Shown here: positions 27,669 through 35,205 of the stretch, in pieces | Layout: each line of letters opens with the position of its first letter | Numbering within the stretch: the first letter of the stretch is position 1 | Assembly (NCBI GenBank): GCA_943350065.1 | Contig: CALQZZ010000001.1 | Span: 1 to 35,205, forward strand | Source: Candidatus Nomurabacteria bacterium | GTDB lineage: Bacteria; Patescibacteriota; Minisyncoccia; Phycocordibacterales; UBA9973 | DNA length: 35,205 nt | Direction: 5' to 3' | The notes under the pieces: model-generated | Database searches by the model: none | Told to the model about the DNA's origin: nothing | What the model saw: only the letters and a program-made list of their open reading frames with translations | Position numbers and translations under genes: made by a program

Positions 27669-30602
27669 ATGAATTTCATCAAAAATATCTATAAAAAAAT
27701 AATTTGCTCCATAATAATTGGAAGTATTGTATTGATGCCATACTTAAGTCTACCTCAGACAGTAAATGCCCAAATGAGTGGCAATGGAATGGAGGGTTAT
27801 ATCAAAACTCTTTCTCCAATTATCACTCGTCTTCCAGGATGTAAAGAAGTTTTAAAGGGTGGAATGCAAGATTTATTTTCTAACATAAAGAGAGTTTTTA
27901 AAAAACCAAAGACCGGTTCATCTGGTCATGATGCTGATCCAAATGGAGGCGGATTAGATGGTATAGCGACAGATACCACAAAAAATACAGACTCTGTTCC
28001 TGTTTTTGATTTTACGGTTCAAACAAATACCAAAAATACTGCTGATTCAGCTGCTGAGACAGAAGCTTCAACTAGTTCACTTAATAAAAACAAAACTTGT
28101 CTCGATGCTATCGGACGAGCTGTCGCAAAAATTCTCCTAAATGAAATGACTCAAAGCATGGTCAAATGGATTAATGGTGGCTTTGATGGAACACCGAAAT
28201 TTGTCCATGATCCTGTGGGATTTTTTAAAGATATTGCAAAAAATGAAATTTTAGAATTTGGACTAGAAATAGATAATCCAATTCTTTTTCCATTCGGAAA
28301 AGATTTTATGAAAATGCAAAAACAAAATTTTGTAAAACACTTTGCGGATAATGCTAAATATTCTCTTAATCAAGCCGTCGCAGATGGTAATCCGGGTCAC
28401 ACTGCTGATGATTTTAAGGTTAATTTTAGTGATGGAGGATGGGGAGCATGGGCAGCAATGACCCAAAACACAGCAAATAATCCAATTGGCTTTAATATTG
28501 CAGCTTCAAATGAAATGGAAATTAGACTCGATGGAACAATAAAATCACCGGCACAAAATCTGCGAGACGATATGGCTACAGCCAATGGTTTCTTGAGCCA
28601 AGAACGCTGTGCCACAGAAGCAGTCCAAGACTCAGATGGAAGATTGACAGGTGAGCTTGTCACTAATCACGATATTACTAGAGGTGAAGATGCTAGATAT
28701 TTAAGAAAAGAATCTGGTGCTAGACACTGTGCTCAATGGGAAAATGTCACTCCTGGTAAAATTATTGCAGAATCAGCTACAAAAGTATCTGGTTATCAAG
28801 GTAATGCTTTACTTTCAGTCCAAGACTTAAACGATGCCGAAGCTGCTTTACTCGATGCTACTTTAAGTTATCTTGTAACAAAGATTTCTAGTAGTGAAGG
28901 TTTTGCTGGATTATCTGATGATCCAAATAGTTCTCAAAACATGTTTGGTTCAGATAATGGATTAAATTCAATAGGTCAAGTTGAAAAAGATTTTTCAACT
29001 TCTATTGGTGGTACTGATTGGCTTAATTCAAATCCTGATTTTAATATTCGTACTGATTTGACTCAATCTTTGATCGATGAACAAAGAATTTATATGCAGA
29101 AATTGATAGATCAAAATACTGAATTAAAATCTCGAAAGAAAATTGGTAATCAAACATGGAACTATGGTTTACTGCCGATTATTTATCAACTCGATTATTG
29201 TATCCCTGGTCCACATCCAAACTGGCAAGAAGAAGCTCAAACACAGCTTGATATCTTAAAAGAAGGTATTATTAATATTGATGGTATGAATTATTCTCAA
29301 ATCAAACACCTGACAGGAGTAGGTAATGTTGGTTCTGGAGCAGAAACAGCCCTAAATATAGCCCATACGTTAATGGATCCAATAGGTATTACAAATGGTC
29401 TTAGTGGTATGTTTGGTGGAGGAGGAGGTGGAGGAGGTGGTAATGGTCAAGACCTTGATGCTTTGTTAGAATTAACAAAAAATTATGCGTATCAATACCT
29501 GTCTCAATTTATGTCAATATATCTCGGATTTACAGCATTCAAAGACCCATCATCAGAAACTTATTCAAACATAATCCAAGCTTTTGATGATGCTTTTAGT
29601 GGTTACAAAGCAATGATTTCTAATGTCTACAACGAGCTAACTCTACCAGGAGTTGCAGACCAAGCCAAAAAAGAATTCAATACAGCTAGTGGTTATCAAG
29701 CAATGTATGATAAAAATATTGCGGATATTGCTGTAAAGAAAAGCGATATCCAAAGATTGGCAGACCTGAAAGATAAAATAGATGCTTTGACTTTAGCTAG
29801 AGATAACCAGACATTACCTTTAACATTAATAGATCCATCTACAAACCTAGCTACAACAGATTACAATGCTCAATTTGAAGAAGATTTAAAACCTTACATT
29901 AGTGCTTTTGCTCGTCTTTCTATTAACATGAAAACAGGGGACGATATTGCTAAAGCAGATAGCTTGTTACAACAAATTAAAGATAAAGAAAAATATATTT
30001 ACACCGATCTAATAAAAGGTCCGACAGGTTGTGAAAAAGAATTATCTTCTGTTACAGCAGATAACCAAAACTCTTTACTAAAACTTTGGTCTCTAAAGAG
30101 ATATACTTATCCACTGCCTATACTGTATGACTATAACAGCTCAACATACTCTCCAGCAGCAAACATATTACCGGACCCATTTGGTTATAGTTATTCATTT
30201 CCACAAGGAATATTCCACTCTGGAACAATAGCTAATAAATCAGTTTACCAATGGGGTTCAGCAGGTATTCCACATGACTGGCAAAATCACGAATTTGCTC
30301 CAGGATTATGGTATGTTGATTTTTCAGGTGCTATCAGTGGTGGAGGTGATATTTTCTTTGATGGTAGGGATCGGGATGGTTATAGTTCGACTTACCCTGC
30401 TATTAATAAAATAAATTCATTCTGTCAAAACATAGCACTAGTTTCAAACCTAACAACACCAGGTGTTTTCTATGAGCCTTGTAGTATTCGTGGTAGTAAT
30501 TTTACCAATCTAAACATTGGAGCAATCAACTTTAAGAACAATGAGGATATGCTAAATCACCATGGAATTACTACATTTGAAAAATCATTAGGAGTTTATT
30601 AA
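27669..30602 (+). CDS. Large secreted protein of the secretion/surface cluster, unknown
   Basis: The 977-residue protein has an N-terminal signal segment (CSIIIGSIVLMPYLSL, cleavage probably after VNAQ). Most of it is helical and Asn/Asp/Gln-rich. A glycine run (MFGGGGGGGGGNGQ, about 580-594) splits it into two parts. A pair of possible coiled-coil stretches lies at about 685-720, and the C-terminal 200 residues are Tyr/Pro/Gly-rich with six or more Cys across the protein (RLPGCKE, DYCIPGP, TGCEKEL, NSFCQN, EPCSIRG), consistent with disulfides outside the cell. No family is recognised. Its place between the TSP3 protein and the adhesin, upstream of a VirB6-like gene, suggests a part of a type IV secretion or pilus apparatus. 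Confidence 0.72.
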   Translation: MNFIKNIYKKIICSIIIGSIVLMPYLSLPQTVNAQMSGNGMEGYIKTLSPIITRLPGCKEVLKGGMQDLFSNIKRVFKKPKTGSSGHDADPNGGGLDGIATDTTKNTDSVPVFDFTVQTNTKNTADSAAETEASTSSLNKNKTCLDAIGRAVAKILLNEMTQSMVKWINGGFDGTPKFVHDPVGFFKDIAKNEILEFGLEIDNPILFPFGKDFMKMQKQNFVKHFADNAKYSLNQAVADGNPGHTADDFKVNFSDGGWGAWAAMTQNTANNPIGFNIAASNEMEIRLDGTIKSPAQNLRDDMATANGFLSQERCATEAVQDSDGRLTGELVTNHDITRGEDARYLRKESGARHCAQWENVTPGKIIAESATKVSGYQGNALLSVQDLNDAEAALLDATLSYLVTKISSSEGFAGLSDDPNSSQNMFGSDNGLNSIGQVEKDFSTSIGGTDWLNSNPDFNIRTDLTQSLIDEQRIYMQKLIDQNTELKSRKKIGNQTWNYGLLPIIYQLDYCIPGPHPNWQEEAQTQLDILKEGIINIDGMNYSQIKHLTGVGNVGSGAETALNIAHTLMDPIGITNGLSGMFGGGGGGGGGNGQDLDALLELTKNYAYQYLSQFMSIYLGFTAFKDPSSETYSNIIQAFDDAFSGYKAMISNVYNELTLPGVADQAKKEFNTASGYQAMYDKNIADIAVKKSDIQRLADLKDKIDALTLARDNQTLPLTLIDPSTNLATTDYNAQFEEDLKPYISAFARLSINMKTGDDIAKADSLLQQIKDKEKYIYTDLIKGPTGCEKELSSVTADNQNSLLKLWSLKRYTYPLPILYDYNSSTYSPAANILPDPFGYSYSFPQGIFHSGTIANKSVYQWGSAGIPHDWQNHEFAPGLWYVDFSGAISGGGDIFFDGRDRDGYSSTYPAINKINSFCQNIALVSNLTTPGVFYEPCSIRGSNFTNLNIGAINFKNNEDMLNHHGITTFEKSLGVY

Positions 30603-30620
30603 AAATAACTGAAAGAAAAA

Positions 30621-33600
30621 ATGAAAAAAAATATTCTAAAAAGCTTAATAATTGTTTTAATTTTAGCTATTTTTATAGTACCGAGTTTTACTAAACATAA
30701 AATTGTTTTTGCAGCTGCTCCAATCATAACAACCGAAAATGCAACCAATGTCACGGCAAATAGCGCTACTATTAGTAGTAACATTTTAAACACTGATGGA
30801 GTTGAGACTAATATTAGTTTTATTTATAGTGAAGAACCTACTGCCACTGGTGGTCATGGTTCAGGAATGGGAACAGCAGATCCACAAGCACCTATCGCCC
30901 CTCCAACTTATATAGTATCAAAAGATTTAACAAATTTAGAACCATACACTACTTATTATTATAGATTTTTAGCTTTCAGTCCTCATGGGGGAAATCCTGG
31001 AACAATTAAAAGTTTTACAACCCTCAAAGGGGAACCTGTTGCTAGTACAGATGTTGCTACACCTAATTTAATCACTACAAATTCTGCAAGACTTAATGGA
31101 AGTATTCTCAACACTTCAGGAGAAATTCCTGACAGTGTTTCTTATGAACTAGGATACGATCCTCAGACGATAATAGATTATAATCATGGCTATGGCTACT
31201 CATCAAACCCCGTAGTTCTCTTAACTGGACATTATAATGGAACTAGTAGCAATGGTTTTATTGCCCCTCCTATTTACACAACCTATGCAGACACGACTGG
31301 TTTAACACCAAATACTATATACTATTTTAGATCATGTGTAACAATAGTCTTAACAATAAATTTCTCAATAAGTGGACATACTGGTTGTGGTGGTTTTAGT
31401 AAATTTATTACAGACACATCAACTGACCCAAATAGTGGTCATAATATCGGTGCCCCAGGAGGAATAGGAAACAATGGAAGTAATAATGGTAATGGATGGA
31501 ACACAGGTGGAGCCATCGGTACAAATACTAGTTCAAATATAAAAAATGTTAAGACATATAATGCCACAGACTTAACAGAAAATTCTACCAAGTTTAATGG
31601 TTCAGGAGATATTTTAAACAGTGAAAATCATTTTGCTTATTTTAGATATTCTAAAATTACCGACCATCCACCAATTTTCTGTAATGATATTTATGGTTCA
31701 GCAATGATGACTGCGACAGCCACAAATCCTAATGTAAATGGTTCTTTTTCTGGTGGTAATTTTTCAGCTGGAGTAAACGGGCTTGAACCTAATACTAGGT
31801 ATTATTATTGTGCTGTTGTCTCAAACAGTGCTCTTTCAAACAACCCTAGTGATCCTACTTATTTCCGACCAAGAAAATCAGATATTCAATATGGAGGTGT
31901 AAAATTTTTTGATACAAAATGTGGAAACACTTGTACAACAATAGTGACAAAACCAGCGACTGGAATAACTCCTACATCTGTTATTTTAAATGGTTCTTAT
32001 AATTCCACAAAAGATGTAAAAACATATTTAGAATACAAAATAGACCCTGTTATATATGTCTCACACGGTGGAACTGTTCCAGATCCGTATTTCCCAGATC
32101 ATTGGATAAAAGTAAACATTTTAGACCATAATACAAATACTGGTACTGTTTCTGGAAATATTCAAGGCTCAGTGACAGGTTTGTTACCAAATACCCCGTA
32201 TTTGTTCGAAGCTGTTGCTGAAACAAATTGGGGAACGACAACTACTCCAAATATACAAACATACACTGGAGATCTTATGAATTTCACTACTCGTCCACCA
32301 ACTTCAACTCCTAGTACCCCTACAGATCCAGGGACGACACAATATCAACCATCTACTGATTATAATTCTGATTATCAATACACCATCTGTCCAGATTTAA
32401 CAATATATAATATCTCAAGCAAAACTGTTCGTGCAGGAAATAATCTTTCTTTCGCTGCAAATTCTTGTGGATCAAATGGGGAGACCGTCACTTATACTCC
32501 TACAAATTTACCTACTGGATCAAACTTGAATACAAATGGTATTTTTACTTGGCCAGTACCAGCCAATCAAGCTGTCGGGTCTTATGATGTGATAATAAAC
32601 GCAAGTACTCCTAGCCAGAGTGCAGTACCTGTGACAGTACACATCAATGTAATAGCTTCAAATACTACTACAACTACAAGCTGTAATGATTTAACAATTA
32701 GCGAAATACCAGATCAACATTATACTGTGGGTCAACCTGGTAGCTTCTGGGCTAATGTTTGCGGAGATAGAGGAGTAACTGTCACTTATTCTAACGTTAA
32801 TTTACCAATAGGAGCTAGTATGACTGCTTCATCTGGATATTTTGTTTGGTTCCCAACAGAAGATCAAATAGGAGATACTGATTTATTAATCACAGCCACG
32901 ACAGGTAGCCAAACAGCAGCACCTATCACTGTACATGTCACTGTCTCTGCTGCTAACAATGGACCGACAGGTAACACTACTGTTACCCATACCACAATAA
33001 ACCCTTGTCCGGTTTTTAAATTAAATTCTATTTCAAACAAAACTGTTACAGTGGGAAGTTCTATTTCTTTTACAGCACATACTTGTGGAAATCAATCAAA
33101 GTCTGTAAATTATTTTATTACATCTGACTTAATGCCGACTGGTGCCACTATTGATCCGGCAACTGGTATATTTTCTTGGCATACAACTTCGAATCAATCT
33201 GGTACATACACAATCAAAGTACATGCTAGCGCAAATATTGGTAGTACAGATTTAATTACAGGAACCCAATCAGCAATAGAAGCCTCACCAGTCACTGTAA
33301 ACATTAAAGTAAATCCTAAACCAAAAAATTGTCCTACTTTAAAAATAAATCCGATTCAAAATGATTCTGCTTTTATAAATCAACCAGAAACTTTTTATGT
33401 AACTACTTGTGGAGAAGGGAATGCAGTAGTCGCTTTCTCTTCAACCAATTTACCAACAGGAGCTAGTATTGATCCACAAACTGGTTATTTTTCTTGGATT
33501 CCAACAGCAGCCCAAATTGGTTTACATAATATAATAATTTCAGCCAGTATTCCAAATAACCGAGCTGTTACAGATACTGTAGCTATTAACGTAAAAGATA

Positions 33601-34097
33601 TGAGTATCTTTACCTCTTCTAGCTCAGGTGGTACTTCTTTTGGAAATAGTAACTCAGGAAATGGAACTTTTGGAAATAGTGGTAATAGTAATAGTCCGAC
33701 AGTTCTAGGATCTCTAAATAATCCTGCTCCAGCCTTGGGTTCAGCATTAGTTCCTCCATATAGTGACGTCGTAAGATATCACGAAGGAATAGAGCACGTC
33801 TTTACTAGACAAATAGTAGGGGATATATCTCTCGCAAGAATTTATGGATATCAAGATGGACAAAATTTACAAATTTTTGCCGGAAACCTAGCCCACTCAT
33901 TTGCTACAATGTTTGGATATTATCATGGTGGGGGAAGAGAAATACGAGTCATTACTCCAGACATCGCAGCCTATCAGCTCGGACTCAAAGATGGAATGCT
34001 AGCTGTTTATGAATATTATGACAATCACTTGACCGGTGTCGCTACTGCCACAGGAAGCTTGAAAGAAACTTTTGAATACGAATATTATTTTCATTAA
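30621..34097 (+). CDS. Large Ig/FnIII-like surface adhesin
   Basis: The 1158-residue protein has a signal peptide (residues 1-33). Then come about four fibronectin III-like repeats (about 36-550), each starting like ATNVTANSATISSNILNTDG and ending like LEPYTTYYYRFLA. Next are four putative Ig (He_PIG-like) repeats at about 589-685, 687-790, 795-900 and 903-995. Each opens with CPxL and has a second Cys-Gly (SCGSNG, VCGDRG, TCGNQS, TCGEGN) and a core like LPTGASIDPQTGYFSW. The paired Cys suggest one disulfide per repeat. A Gly/Ser/Asn linker leads to a C-terminal domain (about 1046-1158). It should face the outside, perhaps binding a host cell. Confidence 0.85.
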   Translation: MKKNILKSLIIVLILAIFIVPSFTKHKIVFAAAPIITTENATNVTANSATISSNILNTDGVETNISFIYSEEPTATGGHGSGMGTADPQAPIAPPTYIVSKDLTNLEPYTTYYYRFLAFSPHGGNPGTIKSFTTLKGEPVASTDVATPNLITTNSARLNGSILNTSGEIPDSVSYELGYDPQTIIDYNHGYGYSSNPVVLLTGHYNGTSSNGFIAPPIYTTYADTTGLTPNTIYYFRSCVTIVLTINFSISGHTGCGGFSKFITDTSTDPNSGHNIGAPGGIGNNGSNNGNGWNTGGAIGTNTSSNIKNVKTYNATDLTENSTKFNGSGDILNSENHFAYFRYSKITDHPPIFCNDIYGSAMMTATATNPNVNGSFSGGNFSAGVNGLEPNTRYYYCAVVSNSALSNNPSDPTYFRPRKSDIQYGGVKFFDTKCGNTCTTIVTKPATGITPTSVILNGSYNSTKDVKTYLEYKIDPVIYVSHGGTVPDPYFPDHWIKVNILDHNTNTGTVSGNIQGSVTGLLPNTPYLFEAVAETNWGTTTTPNIQTYTGDLMNFTTRPPTSTPSTPTDPGTTQYQPSTDYNSDYQYTICPDLTIYNISSKTVRAGNNLSFAANSCGSNGETVTYTPTNLPTGSNLNTNGIFTWPVPANQAVGSYDVIINASTPSQSAVPVTVHINVIASNTTTTTSCNDLTISEIPDQHYTVGQPGSFWANVCGDRGVTVTYSNVNLPIGASMTASSGYFVWFPTEDQIGDTDLLITATTGSQTAAPITVHVTVSAANNGPTGNTTVTHTTINPCPVFKLNSISNKTVTVGSSISFTAHTCGNQSKSVNYFITSDLMPTGATIDPATGIFSWHTTSNQSGTYTIKVHASANIGSTDLITGTQSAIEASPVTVNIKVNPKPKNCPTLKINPIQNDSAFINQPETFYVTTCGEGNAVVAFSSTNLPTGASIDPQTGYFSWIPTAAQIGLHNIIISASIPNNRAVTDTVAINVKDMSIFTSSSSGGTSFGNSNSGNGTFGNSGNSNSPTVLGSLNNPAPALGSALVPPYSDVVRYHEGIEHVFTRQIVGDISLARIYGYQDGQNLQIFAGNLAHSFATMFGYYHGGGREIRVITPDIAAYQLGLKDGMLAVYEYYDNHLTGVATATGSLKETFEYEYYFH

Positions 34098-34106
34098 TTT
34101 CTTCCT

Positions 34107-34196
34107 CTCCTTAATAAGGAGAGGATTGAGGTGAGGTTCTTAATTCAATACACCTCATCCCAGCCTTCTCCTTGTAAAGGAGAAGGGGAATAAAAT
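34107..34196. repeat. Bipartite palindromic repeat, near-identical to 7547-7636
   Basis: This 90-bp unit differs at 3 positions from the copy 26.5 kb away and has the same two hairpins and inner GAGGTG/CACCTC arms. It separates the adhesin from the VirB6-like gene, so those two are probably separate transcription units. Confidence 0.9.
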
Positions 34197-34226
34197 ACAA
34201 AAAAATAGATATATCTAAAATAAACA

Positions 34227-34235
34227 TGATATAAT
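34227..34235 (+). promoter_or_regulatory. Promoter of the VirB6-like gene
   Basis: TGA-TATAAT (-10 at 34230-34235) lies 14 nt before the ATG at 34250, giving a leader of only about 7 nt. No good -35 is seen. Confidence 0.55.
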
Positions 34236-34249
34236 TAAAGTACTTACGT

Positions 34250-35205
34250 ATGAAAAAACTTTTTCCAAAAATAATAATATCAGTAGTAATGATAGCTATT
34301 TTCTTGGCACCTATTGCACCAAGTTTTCAAAATAAAAATAAAATAGTTTCAGTTAAAATAGAGCGAAATCTTGCTCTTGCAATCAATCCACCGAAAGCTG
34401 ATGGCTGGTATTTTTTATCTACAAACATTCTTGGAGTTGCAAGTTACAGCTCAGCGTTTCCTGATGCTACTTCATGTCGAGACGCTGCTCCAAGTGGGGT
34501 AGGATGTATTCATGTAACAAATGGTGTTGTATCTGGTGGTGAATCTGATAATGACCCTAATGCAGAATTTCAATGTAACGGATGGCCTTCTACTTGGTTT
34601 AGAGGTTGTATTGCTGAGCTTGTATATTATATGATTTTCAAACCAGTTTCTTTTTTAGCTGGTCTAGCAGCAGGTATTTTAGATTTCTTCATTTATTACT
34701 CGACAAATAGTAGCTCTTACTCAGCAGGCTTTGTCAGCACAGGGTGGGCGACAGTGAGAGATATAGCTAATATATTTTTTATTGTAGCTCTTTTATATGT
34801 AGCAATTCAAACCATCTTAGGATTAGGTTCACAAGGAAAAAAAATGATTTCGACGATTATTATCGTCGCCCTTTTAATAAATTTTTCTTTATTTTTTACT
34901 CAAGTAGTCATTGATAGTTCCAATATTCTAGCTAAAGTATTTTATAATCAAATAAAACCCGTAGGTGCCAATGGTCAACCAGTAAATGCTAGTGATCAAA
35001 AATCAATTACCGTTGGAATAGTTGATTCTTTCAAACCACAACAATTAATGACGGACTCTCAAAATGAACCAGGTAGACAATTTATTATTATTATTTTAAT
35101 GATAATAATGTCTGTTATAATGATTTATATTTTTATTTCTATTGCATTACTCTTTGTCGCACGAGTCGCAGGACTTTGGGTTGCAATGATCTTTTCACCA
35201 ATTGC
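34250..35205 (+). CDS. VirB6/TrbL-like polytopic membrane protein, cut by window edge
   Basis: Translation from the ATG at 34250 is open for 318 codons to the window end, so the C-terminus is missing. The first segment (IIISVVMIAIFLAPIAPSF) is a signal or anchor. An outer region of about 85 residues has four Cys (SCRDAAPSGVGC, FQCNGWPSTWFRGC). Hydrophobic segments then follow at about 125-150, 173-192, 202-222, 280-302 and on. The motif WATVRDIANIFFIVALLYVAIQTIL is typical of VirB6/TrbL-like proteins that form the inner-membrane part of type IV secretion systems in candidate phyla. The family call is from pattern memory. It suggests further secretion genes (VirB4 and others) beyond the right edge. 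Confidence 0.75.
   Translation, partial: MKKLFPKIIISVVMIAIFLAPIAPSFQNKNKIVSVKIERNLALAINPPKADGWYFLSTNILGVASYSSAFPDATSCRDAAPSGVGCIHVTNGVVSGGESDNDPNAEFQCNGWPSTWFRGCIAELVYYMIFKPVSFLAGLAAGILDFFIYYSTNSSSYSAGFVSTGWATVRDIANIFFIVALLYVAIQTILGLGSQGKKMISTIIIVALLINFSLFFTQVVIDSSNILAKVFYNQIKPVGANGQPVNASDQKSITVGIVDSFKPQQLMTDSQNEPGRQFIIIILMIIMSVIMIYIFISIALLFVARVAGLWVAMIFSPI

Overview
The window is AT-rich and carries short, tightly packed genes. It looks like a chromosome fragment of a Candidate Phyla Radiation (Patescibacteria) bacterium, most likely of the Parcubacteria group. This placement is an inference. It rests on two TrmB-type regulators, a DUF5663-like small protein, a giant membrane protein of no standard family, and a surface and secretion gene cluster leading into a VirB6/TrbL-like protein. 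No rRNA or tRNA is present to confirm it. The genetic code looks standard: long conserved genes such as pnp, uvrD and comM have no internal UGA, Trp is UGG, and most genes end in UAA.

Layout. Positions 1-1824 hold three minus-strand genes: two small membrane proteins (one cut by the window edge) and a possible tautomerase-fold protein. A TrmB regulator follows at 1933-2682. Positions 2736-5240 form an unusual RNA-dense region: a structured noncoding stretch with divergent promoters, then a transcription unit with three small ORFs separated by highly structured sequence. Two of those ORFs share the same folded leader about 10 nt upstream of the start codon, and two structured domains in the unit are homologous to each other. 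Positions 5240-11023 are housekeeping: xthA, a XerC/D recombinase, rpsO, a NYN/LabA-type protein, a small unknown and pnp. Positions 11083-12772 hold a membrane protein, a DksA/TraR-like zinc-finger protein and a small membrane protein. A second TrmB gene (12889-13650) is followed by a self-contained REP-associated transposase element bounded by perfect inverted hairpins (13661-14412), then comM and a LysM/M23 peptidoglycan hydrolase. Positions 17257-23275 are an operon driven by a consensus promoter: a charged coiled-coil protein with an in-frame UGA, a 1589-residue membrane protein with a DHH-like domain, and a DUF5663-like protein. Then come uvrD/pcrA and ksgA. Positions 26302-35205 are a secretion and surface cluster: small secreted protein, TSP3-type calcium-motif membrane protein, large secreted protein, Ig/FnIII-like adhesin, and a polytopic VirB6/TrbL-like protein running off the right edge.

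Three properties run through the window. (1) Most first-in-unit genes have an extended -10 box (TGN-TATAAT type) only 6-8 nt before the start codon, so their mRNAs should be leaderless; this rule also fixes several start codons. (2) A family of GC-rich palindromic elements occurs in intergenic spaces (6041, 7100, 7547, 8821, 34107) and also in frame inside genes: three times in ksgA, once in comM, with an unrelated palindrome in uvrD. One element appears to supply the Shine-Dalgarno sequence of pnp. (3) Rho-independent terminators are frequent and clear.

The best candidate for an undescribed system is the 3307-5240 unit. Its promoter has a perfect 12-bp palindrome in the spacer, the transcript's 5' end is perfectly complementary over 13 nt to a site about 700 nt downstream, and its leader and 3' RNA domains each occur in two copies with covarying helices.
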